Assembly (NCBI GenBank): GCA_024663395.1
Contig: JANFAH010000034.1
Location: 496,001-560,000, forward strand
Origin: Pisolithus tinctorius
Lineage: Eukaryota; Basidiomycota; Agaricomycetes; Boletales; Pisolithaceae
Direction: 5' to 3'
Length of the DNA stretch: 64,000 nucleotides
In this document: positions 34,338 to 44,700 of the stretch, in pieces
How the letters are laid out: the number at the start of each line of letters is the position of its first letter
Position numbering within the stretch: position 1 is the stretch's first letter
Program-made: the position numbers and the translations under genes
The notes under the pieces: model-generated
What the model saw: the letters and a program-made list of their open reading frames with translations, nothing else
The model's database searches: none
What the model was told of the DNA's origin: nothing

Positions 34338-34619
34338 CTTTTCACTCAGCATCCTAGTGAACACTTGCAAAGGGAAGACAAACATCTGCAGAAATTGGAT
34401 GAAGACACAATGCAATGGTGGCAATTGACAAAAAGCATGACAGCTGTATACAGATGAATGGTAACTAGTTCTTGAAACCTAATAGGTAAATGTACACTTC
34501 ATGTGGCAGTTGTGCTGGCAGGGTGATGGTATTTGCTGTACAGAGTGCATTTTGTGACAAAATGCACAGATGTCAAAAAAAGCAGCTCATTTTCAGGGTG
34601 GAGTGACCTTGTAAACAAG

Positions 34620-35057
34620 GTGATAAGATTTCCCTGAGAAAATATGACCATGTGAGCCAGAGAGATGATCTCATGAGTTGTGGTAAAAGAGGGAGGCTTC
34701 ATGGTACAAGTCCAATGTTTGTCATTGTTTACATGCTGACAAATCATCTGGATGATCATGTGGTTTATTATGTAATCATATTTTCCCATCCCTCATACCC
34801 TCAATCCCATCACAAGGTCACTTTTCACTATTTCACCAGTCAGGGACAAAAGTGTTGCAATGCACCTTTTGGAAATAATACAGTATATCTCAGCATGTAT
34901 GGCACTGTGTGGTATATACCTTAACATTCTGGAAAGCTGGGAGTTTCCCCTTTCCAATGGTATATGTATGTACCATAACTCCCCATGAAGAATAGCCTGA
35001 GATACATCATCAACAATGCACACATCACAAACATTGCAACAGTTTTGTCTGTCACTG
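34620..35057 (+). mobile_element. Single-arm relative of the foldback element
   Basis: This stretch aligns to the right arm of the foldback (about 23075-23503) at moderate divergence. It ends with the same kind of Tc1/mariner terminus (CATTGCAACAGTTTTGTCTG, then TCACTG and TA). No inverted partner arm is present. It shows that the arm exists as a monomer. Just upstream, 34549-34569 is a perfect 21-base palindrome (TGCATTTTGT, G, ACAAAATGCA). Confidence 0.65.
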
Positions 35058-36235
35058 TACACTGGTCAGTTTGGCATGCTAGGGGCAAGACTGCTCCTAT
35101 TGCTTCCACCTCCAACTGGGGCACTATAGCTTTGCCCTGTGGGTAACCTTCCTGGATTTAAGTACCCCTGTGTCAAACAATGTTCTCATTCATCTGTATA
35201 AATTTCTCTCAAGGCAGGGCTATCCTGCAGAACAGGAGAAGTTACCTCTTCCCTCTTTGCTGCTGCCCTAGTGTCTGGGCTGCTAGCCCTGCTAGTTTGG
35301 TCCTTGAGGTTCTTGACTGTGAGTGCTCACCTGATATGCTCTATCATATTGGTGTGATGCTCACCTGGATCTATCCTGTGGTTATGGAAGCTTTTGGGTC
35401 CAAACCCATAATCCCTCCATTGTTGCTGGATATTCTCCAGGAATTCATTCATAGCTGCTAAGGCTACCCAAGGATTGAGGAGAATGTCCTTGTCAAGTTC
35501 TCTCATTGAAGGCATCTCACCTTCAACATATACTTGATTTAAAGGGTTCTCACTATCCTGAGGAGTGTTCAGGTTATACAATACCTATGAGTTCTCTAGT
35601 TTGGAAGGTTGAGGGGTCAAAGGACTCATCACTTCAATGAACACCTCCACTGAACTCACTTCCCTTGTACCTCTCTCAGTACTTTCTTCCATCATCACTG
35701 ATGCTTGGGCATGCATCAGTAAACCACTTTGTGAGCTGGCAGTCCTAGGGAATCTGTCCAGTGCTGGACAGCTCTGGACAGCTCTGGCCAGGAAAAGTGA
35801 TTTGCTGATGTGGGCACTTTGTTTTTGGGCTGCTTAGTGCCCAATTCTTGATTAGCACCCTGCATTGTGATCTGTGAGGTCAGATCCTCTTTCTGTTTCA
35901 TTTTCTTATCCTTTTGGACCTCAGGAAGTCCTTTTTCCTTTTGATGATTATTTTCATCTGGAGGGGGGTCACCCCCTCTGTCAGGCAGTTTAGCTGCTGT
36001 TGCTCATGCATAAGAACAGGTTGTGCATGTCATTGTGAATACTCAATAACACACTTCAAAAAATTGTAAGGGGTGTGATTACTTCCTTCTCAAGCTCATG
36101 CATGTGATGTGAACCATCTGGTATTCATGTAGTAAGATGTAGAAAAGAAAAGTTATTTACATGAGATTCTGAGACATATTTTATATACAAGCAGAGCATG
36201 TGATACTAGGTATCACATGCCAGTAATAATGGATG
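35058..36235. other. Unresolved CG-poor transposon-like sequence
   Basis: Short minus-strand frames at 35327-35581 (GEMPSMRELDKDILLNPWVA) and 35716-35901 look protein-like but match no family I can name. They could be remnants of an element's gag or host-like protein. No termini are seen. Confidence 0.3.
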
Positions 36236-36478
36236 CTGTTTTAGGGTAGACCCCTAACAAGTCAATCCACCATCACACTCACCAAAGATGGCAGTTACCA
36301 TGCTCACACAAAACACATTGACATATGATACCATTTCATTCATTTTGCTGTGGAAAACCATTCCTTTCATCTAATTTATTGTCCTTCTGACAACATGGTC
36401 ACTGATACCCTTACAAAACCTTTACTGAGCATCAAAGTGAAACATTTTGCATCTGCACTCAGACTTCATTCCAATTGA
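36236..36478 (+). pseudogene. Ty1/Copia pol, 3' end (RNase H C-terminus)
   Basis: The plus strand encodes the conserved Copia ending: KHIDI, TGA, YHFIHFAVENHS, LIYCPSDNMVTDTLTKPL, KHFASALRLHSN and stop at 36476. Family members have KHIDIRYHFIRE, so the TGA again stands where CGA (Arg) is expected. The 5' part of pol is absent. Confidence 0.8.
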
Positions 36479-36760
36479 GGAGGAGTGTTGAGTATGCATT
36501 CTGGAGTTATGGTAGCATCTCAGAATTTCTCCCTGACCTTTGGAATTAAATTCTGATGTCACTCCACTTACTAACTATGGTACTATAAATTTTCCACACT
36601 GCTATTTTCCACCTCAGTGACTACTTCATGCACTGAGGTGAGTATGGCTATGATTCCACTCATTTACTTGGCACTGACATAGCATAGAACTCATACCTTC
36701 ATTAGGTACTAATAAAGTGACTACTCCATGGACTGAGAACTCATACCTTTGTCAATAAGG
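36479..36760 (+). repeat. Copia polypurine tract and 3' LTR start
   Basis: GGAGGAG directly precedes TGTTGAGTATGC at 36486, the usual layout of a Copia polypurine tract and LTR. The right end is not resolved. There are repeated GACTACTYCATG / CACTGAG and ACTCATACCTT motifs near 36625-36750. Confidence 0.55.
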
Positions 36761-37399
36761 ACAGCCATCCCACTGAAAGCAAAGCCCCCTGAATGGCAAT
36801 CTCCCAATGATGTCTGTTTCAGTTTGGTTATGGTTTCCAGTGAGGTGGGCTCCTTTGGCAGTGGCATGATTTGTCTCTTCATAGTTAAACAACAGGAGCA
36901 CAGGTTTGTTCAGGAAGTAGAGTGAAGTCATCAATGACTGTAAAGTAATACACATGACCAATGCCCTAAGCTGCATTGTTTGGTCAAGAAATCAGGAATC
37001 CTACAACTTAATAACCAAACCTAGGACAATTGCCAATCTGAGCTTTCGATTGTTGATCACAAATCTTATGACCATAGGTCATACAGAAAGCCAAATCCAT
37101 CAGGAAATTCACACATTACTATTTTTGTCCTATTCTCATACTATTTATGTCTTATTTGTACTATTTGCACTAAAATAGTCATAAAAGACAGAATAGTCAT
37201 TTTAGTAGGTTCATTTACTATCCACACTATTTTTTGTACTATCTTTTGACTATCTTTCAACTATCTATGCTATTTTCTCCCCTATTTCTACTATCCAACT
37301 TCTCACCGACATCATTTGTTCAGCTCAAAGGTAGGGAATAGAAATCAATGTATTCAGGATAAGTGCAGCACAAAATCAATTAAATGAGAGTAGCCCTAT
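36761..37399. other. AT-rich non-coding stretch
   Basis: No coding frame is seen. Short ACTATTT/ACTATC motifs recur at 37120-37300, possibly a simple degenerate repeat. Confidence 0.35.
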
Positions 37400-37880
37400 T
37401 GACAAGTTGAGAAAGAGCAGCTATGAAACTTGGGAATATCTCAACAACCATTGGACAGAGTTGGATGAATGAGGCATCCCTAGAGACAGATTAGTCAGGA
37501 GAGCAATCCACCCAAAAAGTGAGAGAAATGGTGATGAGACACATGGGATATGATTACAGGACTTTGAGGGTGGACCTTGCCACAGAAATCAAGATATCTC
37601 GACAACTGCTGGATAGAATTGGATGAACAAGGCATCCCTCAAGATGGACTAGTCAGGAGAGCAAGCCATCCAAAAAGCAAGAGAAGGGGTGGGGAAATGC
37701 ATGAGATACAATCACAGGACTTTGAGGGTGGACCTTGCCACAGAAATCAAGACATCTCAATGATGGCTGCATGGAACTAGGCAAAAAAAGCTTCAATGGG
37801 ATGGGTCCAGTGAGAAAGAACTGTGGCTCAAAAAGTGAGAGCAATGCCTGAAGAACATATCAGATATGAACACAAGACCT
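37400..37880. repeat. Tandem repeat, about 160-bp unit, three degenerate copies
   Basis: Units share GGACTTTGAGGGTGGACCTT (37559 and 37717, 158 bp apart), then ATATCTCRACAAC, GGATGAAYRAGGCATCCCT and AGTCAGGAGAGCAA. The first unit starts near 37430 and the third decays after 37770. No spacer structure and no protein is evident. Confidence 0.75.
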
Positions 37881-38104
37881 CATAGGTGAGCTCACACAAA
37901 ATGCAAAATAAATCCAGAACCACTGGGCACATCAAAATGTTCAGGGCATCAACATGGGGCCATCATTGAGTAGTATGCACCTGTGTAATATTGAGAGACA
38001 TGGCAGGAAAATGGATGAGATAGACTCCATGTTGATGTTGGGGCTGGATGGTGTTCTCCATTGACAGTGACTGCTACCATCATTGACAGGATGTTGTGGG
38101 GGTA

Positions 38105-38123
38105 ATATATATATATATATATA
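38105..38123. repeat. TA microsatellite
   Basis: An alternating TA run of about 18 bases lies in non-coding DNA. Confidence 0.85.
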
Positions 38124-38343
38124 AACTTACTGTTGTCATCAGGATGCTGCAGACCAAAAAAAACTTGCTGGCATGGATGCTGGGGATGGGGGTGGACATC
38201 ATGGATGTCAACAGCACTGAGGGTGAGTGTGTTAGTTGGGCCTGTGCAACAGAGGGTGCTCACCTGTCATGGCCATCATTGTTGACAACATTGCAACCTG
38301 TCCATGTACAGTACTTGGTGGGACTTAGGACAATTTTCAAAGT

Positions 38344-38379
38344 GTTGTGATTACAAATCCAGTGATTTGTAATCACAAC
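38344..38379. repeat. Perfect hairpin with 16-bp arms
   Basis: GTTGTGATTACAAATC, loop CAGT, then its exact reverse complement. It could be the remnant of a tiny inverted-repeat element or a structured RNA. No TA or other target duplication was recognised. The rest of 38124-39260 shows no gene. Confidence 0.7.
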
Positions 38380-41250
38380 AAGTAGTTCAAATTTTTTCAA
38401 GTCCTGAGACTCTGTGGTGATGAAATGAAGGTAAAAGTTTGCCCACTGACATGCCACACAGCATTCCCCTGGACCAGCAGTGCCTCATCTTCACTGGCAA
38501 ACAGCTTGAAGACAGGTCTTCTGCCCCTGCAAGTTGTATGTTTACTTTTTTTGTTTTGTTTACTAACTATCATTACCAGCCCCCTGCATACATGCCCACA
38601 GATTGCCTGCTCACACTCACTTTTGAACAAACTGGCTAGTAAGTACTTATACTCTGCTACTTTTTTGTTTCATCTCACTAACTATAGTTACAGGGCACAC
38701 CCACACTTGTGTACACCTACACCTGCACAGCATGATTGCATGTGCTACTTGGTATATATATATTCATTGTCTAATTATTCTGCTCATACACACTCACCTA
38801 GCATACCCTAACAGATAGCACCATGCACCCTTGTAACTTTTTTGACTTTTTGACTTCAATAAATAGTGTGATGAGTAAGAAAAGTGAGAATAGTTGGAAA
38901 GAGTTGTAAATAGTATCTCAATAGTAGAATTAGTATTTTGTGGATTCCCTGATGTCAAACTTGAAGGTCACCATTGAACAAAGTATCTGGTTCTATCTAT
39001 TGTCCACTGTAAAATTGCCATGACCCGGAGTCACTTTGGTGGGTGCAAGTATTTATATGTAGCATCAGAATGGCATTGGCAGCATGGTAGTATGTGCTCA
39101 TGAGAATGCGGCAGAACGTCCTATCGGAACTTCGTTGGGCGTCAAGGTATACAGCCCACTTCATGTATCAGCGGCATGCCGCACCCATGTTGTCATACAC
39201 ACTATAATGATGTTGTTGTTATTGCTCCTTTCCTCATAGTTCGTCGGTATCCTTCGTGGCTCTTCTAAAAATGAGGTGTACGCCTGCAGCATTGTCGATG
39301 CAGATGGGCAGAGTAAATGCAGTGTCCCCCTCCAAGCCTGACACAGTTCGTCCCATGGGTGGGATCCTGTCGTGCATCCCCATGACGTGCATAGTCAATT
39401 TCCACCGCGTCAGGACCTTCGTTTTCCTGCTGAAGTCTCCTCATCAGGCGTTTCAGTTGCTTGAGCCTTGACATGCCACATTCCCGCTGGAAATCGGCCA
39501 GGGCGGTGCCTAATTTCTGTGGTTCAACGATGGCTGCGCATGGGGACACGTTCGCTGCCAAAGTCCAGTTAGCTGTATATGGCAGATTCTGCGATATTGG
39601 ACAAACATACTAGTATGCTGCCTCAAACGGATCTCGGTCATATCCAAGCTAGTGAGGTACGGATTGCGGAAGATGTCTTGCCAGTCGGCTCTGCACCCTA
39701 AATCATCTAGTAGCATCTAAGTGGCTGTCAGCAAGAGTTGCTATCCTAACAAAAACAAGAATTAAGAGTAGAAGAAAAAGGAAAGACACGCACCGTGTGA
39801 ATAAGATCCATTGCATCTCCATCATCGATCACCTTCAGGATATATCCAGGCGTTCCCATTACAATTGGTCCACGAGTCTCCGTCGTGCTTACAGAGAAGC
39901 CGAAATCACCAATAGCAACATGGCCAGATGGTGTCAACAGCACGTTCTCGGGCTTCAAGTCGCAATGGATTATCCCTGCATCGTGTATATTTTTCAGACC
40001 GAGTGTCTGTGCCAAAATACGTCAGTACCATTTACCAGGACACAGTGACTGGTATACCCACCAATTCCGCCGTCCAAAGCTGAAGAGTGTCGGCAGGTAG
40101 GCATCCCATCTTCAAGAGAAATTGCCGTAGGTCAAGTGGATAATACGGCTAGCACTTTAATTAGAAATACGTACTGGGTAATCTATTCCGACATTACCAT
40201 CACGAAGTAGATGTTATAGTCATCGGTAAAAGCATTTAGTAATGGGGTTGCCGCAAACCCATTTCTCTCTGACATCTTCTTCGGGGCCTGAAACTCTTGA
40301 ATGATCACCTCTTTGGGTGACCAGTGCTTTGAATCGCAACGTAACGAGCGACAACTGTTGGAATCGTCTTCTGTGAACACATCGAGGAACATGCGTTTGT
40401 TAATGACTTTAATGGCGACCTCTCGACGAATCTGGTCCCGGGCATGCCATACAACACCAAAGGAACCAGACCCGATCTCCTTGTCAACCGTAAAGGTGTA
40501 GTCTCCGTGTTGCAGAAGAAGAGATCCCGTGGGCATAAGTGTGGGAGGACGTGGGGAGGGACAGGGAGACGACCAAGATTCGGGGATATCATCCTGTCCC
40601 AATGGTGGGCGAGTGATGTTGACGAGTACATGAGTTGCATACAACGGTTTGGCTCGGTCGCTGGAACGCACATCGGCAGGCCATAGGTTCTGTACCGAAT
40701 GCCTGGATGGATATACCTGGGGGATGACGAGGGGAGAAGGCCTCACATCGTCGTGCATAGGATCCGATCGTTGTAGTCGAGAAGTGCTCCCATCACGCAG
40801 CATGCTCAATTCGCACGCCGACACTGGCCCGGAATCTTTACTGGACAGTTTGGTGTTCTCAAGTAGCTGCGCTGGCAACTCGTCCGGCAATCCGCTTGTC
40901 GAACTGGATAAATACAATTCTTTGGTGGGCGGCGAGACATTTGCTACCTGGGATTCAGGCGAATTACACCCTATCCGCTGTTGAATGACGACGTGAGTCT
41001 CAAGCGGTCCATCGCATGGAGTGTCTGGTGCACATGACACCGGGGTTCCGTCAGCAAGAGTTAGAGCAGGAGTTGCAGTGGCATCGAGGAGAGGGAATTT
41101 CAGTTTGGATATCTGGAGCTGAGTATCAGAGAGCGACTATTCAACGCGCAAATGACCGGAATTCCGATAATTCTCAGCTACATTGGGCAGTGGCCAGTCC
41201 CCCGGCTGTGAATATGGTGTCCTAGTTCGTCCGTGGACTCGGCCATAAAG

Positions 41251-41558
41251 TGGAACTCACCACGGTAGGGGTGAGCACACTCAGGACGAATCACGACAAC
41301 AACAGAACGTGGACAGGCGTGTGGATTAGACAAGCGTATACGCTGATACAAGATGATCGTGGGGGAAAGAGGGAAAGAAGAGATGTCCCGAGCATACATG
41401 CAGCACCGGTATATATACCCCCAGAGTCCAAACAGCCCCACACAGCAAGGAGGATCCGCATGCCCAGACGAGGGCACGATAGGAGACGTGATAGTGTGAA
41501 GCGATAGCGTGAGCGTGAGCGATGCGTGAGTGTGACAAGTGGTAAGCGTACACTTACA
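41251..41558 (-). repeat. 3' LTR of gypsy D
   Basis: 308 bp, six CG-site differences from 46622-46929. A TATATATA stretch lies near 41410. Confidence 0.93.
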
Positions 41559-41716
41559 CCCTCCCAACCCATAAAAAAGAGCAACGGGGGGTGAGCTGTA
41601 CGTGAGTCATTCTTTGTCAACATCTTCTTCGTCCAAACCCGACCTTCAATCCCGTTCCTCAACCCAAACTTCTTCGTCCAAACCCGACCTCCAACTCCGT
41701 TCCTCAACCTAACCCT

Positions 41717-44700
41717 TTACGGTGGGTGCTCTCTTTCCCAAACATCCAACGCCTCGCAATCCTCTAAGTCCTTCTTCGTCAACCACTCATCGTCTTCCGG
41801 TCCGAACCCCAACCACCGCACCAAGTACTTCTTCGACCTTCCAGCCCGTTTCTCATCCAATATCCGCTCAATCAAATTCTCCAGCTGGCCGTCTGCCATG
41901 ACCACAGGGCCCGGGCGAGGCAGCTCGCGTGAGGGGAAAAGCGCCGTGTCATTGGGCATGAAGGCGCGTAGTTGACTAACGTGGAACGTGGTGCATGCAT
42001 TTGACGCACGAGGCACGTCCAAGACGTAGGTGGATGTATCTGGGGAAGCCAACAGGATGGTATATGGACCATCATACCGTGGCATAAACTTGGCTACGCG
42101 ATTGGTGCCATTAGTAATGTACTCATGACAACGATGTTTAGTAGATAACCAAACCTTGTCCCCGATCGCAAACCTTGGATCGGGGATGTGGCGACGATTA
42201 GCCGCGTGAGCCTGTGCCACTTTAGCTGCGAGAAGATTGTCGCGTGCTTCAAGGACATCCATATCAAGGCGAGCCAGGAAACTGGCTGCATCGCTGTGTT
42301 CGGTCTCGCCAGCCTCCGGAGCGGAAACGGGGGGCAGAAGACGAGGGGAACGTCCGAGGTGAAGTTGGAAAGGTGAAAACCCTGTGCTGTTATTAAGTGT
42401 GTTCATGATGTGAAAACGCACCCGGGGCAGGGCCCTGACCCAGCCTTTCTGACTACGTTCGACGTGGAATCGGATACACTGGTTGACAGTCTTATTGGTG
42501 CGCTCGCTTGCCCCGTCTGTCTGAGGATGGTAAGACGATGACATCTTAAGCTTAATGCCCGTTAGTTTATGGAGCGATCTCCAAAAGCGAGACATAAAAA
42601 GCTTATCACGATCTGACACTATCTCCAAGGGGAGACCGTTCTCGCAATACCAGTGATCGAAGAACAGGGAGGCGAACTCCGAGGCAGTGATGGAGCTCCG
42701 ACAGGGCACAAGACGTATATCCGCACCGAGACGATCTGTCATCGTGACGATCATGTTGAAGCCATGGTCTTCAGGCAAGGGACCAATGAAGTCGACTGTG
42801 ACCGAGTCGCCCTGAGCGTCCAGGACAGGCAAGGGGTGTAGTGGACCCGCTGGTGCTGTGGTAGGTGACTTGTTACGCGCGCAGTGGGTGCAGGCAGGGA
42901 TATATGCAGACGCGAGGTCGCGACGCATGTTGGGCCAGTAGAAGGAGTTGCGTAGAGCCGCGTAGGTCTTATCTGTGCCAAAGTGGCCCAATGCGTCATG
43001 GGCGAGGTGGAAGAAACGTTCACGAAGGGAGTGTACCCTAGGAATCACCAGACGACCTGTGAGGTACAACAGACCGTTACGTTCCTGCAAGCCAGGAAGT
43101 GAATCGAGGAGCGAGAAAAGACGCCGACAGAAGGGATCTTCTGTGTACCCCTTCAATATTTCCACTGTCAACGACCTGTCTACCTCAACGGTTGACACCG
43201 CAGCGACGGGGGGAGCGTCGTCAGAACGACGAGACAACGCATCAGCGCCAACATTACACTCGCCTGGAATATAACGAATAGTCAAGTCAAACTGCGACAT
43301 GTACTCTTGCCAGCGAGCCTGACGCCGAGAGAGGTCGCGCTGTAAGGCAAAGCTCTGAAGGGTACGATGATCCGTATATACCAACACCGGGGCACCAAGT
43401 AGTTCGACCCTCCACTTTTTCAAGGCGCGGATGATGGCGAGGAGTTCCTTCTCGTGTACGGGGTAGTTAAGTTCAGCGCCACGAAGTGGTGTAGAATCGA
43501 ACGCAACTGGCCGAGCAGTCTCCCAGGTGGGGCCCCAAGAAAGGATCGCTCCGGTACGGAAGTCAGAGGCGTCGCATGTAAGAAATATATGATTGTCGCC
43601 CGGATTATCATGGTCGATGGTTGTCAGACAATGAGGACTAATCACGAGGTCCTTGATGGCCTGAAACGCCCGCTGATGATCATCAGTCCACACCGGGAAC
43701 TTGAGCTCGGCAGCCTTGGTTGTCAACGTATTTAGGACACGAGTATGTTCTGCGAGATTGGGAAGATGATCAGCGACGTAGCGGACTAGGCCAAGGAAAG
43801 CACGCATATCAGTAACCGATCGGGGAACCGGCCAGTCGAGAATCCTCGCGATCTTGGAGGAGTCTGGCTCGATCCCTTGAGCGGAGATGCAGTGACCGAG
43901 GAAAAGTACGTCAGTGCAGAACAGCTGAGTCTTCTTAAGAGAGCAAAACAACTTAGCCTCGCAGAGAGCCTGGAGGACCGCACGAACATTGCGTTCATGT
44001 TCTTCGAGCGTCTGCGACCAGATGATAATATCATCGAGATAGACGTGGCAAATGCGACCGATTAGGTGACGGAGAGCGGCCGACATGCGACATTGATGAA
44101 CCGCCGGGGCATTCCTTACGCCCATGGGCATGACGGTCCACTCATAAAGGCCCCAGGGTGTGTGTACCGCCAACCATTTGATGTCGTCTGGGTGAACCTT
44201 GGTCTGGAAGAATGCGTTAGTCATGTCCAGCTTTGCAAAGTACCTGCCCTTAGCGCAATCACGAAGGATCTCATCGATGCGGGGTAGTGGGTGATTATCT
44301 GGCACAGTGTTCAGGTTAAGCTGCCGGAAATCGTTTACCCAGCAGGGTAACGCCGTAGGATCTGCCTTCGGAATGATGAAGGCCGGTGAGGAGTGTGTAC
44401 TATTAGAAGGCCGTAACCGCCCTGCATCGAGATGCTGTTGTAACAATGTTTTCCATGCCTCGCGGTACTTTTTTGGGCAGTCATATGACCGAAGTTGGAT
44501 GACCTTGTTGGCGTCCTTGGGCTGCACGCGGAAAAGGACATCGTCAGGCAGGGCGTCCGTGGGTGGGATGTCAACAGGGAACCGGTCAGTGAACTCATGT
44601 TTGAGTCGCGCGTCACGCTTCGTCAGCTCTTCTGCAGCGGCGAGGACCTCAATGCGGTGCTGTACTGCGCCAATGATATCTACCCCACAGACCGGAGTGG

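Noticed and set aside
37400..37880. Tandem repeat as a CRISPR-like array
   Set aside because: Units of about 160 bp with no short repeat/unique spacer layout, in a eukaryotic genome.
40183..41040. Open frame with glycine loop and VAIK as a working kinase gene
   Set aside because: The gene as a whole carries a 5.7-kb insertion, a TAG, and lacks the APE motif and later subdomains.
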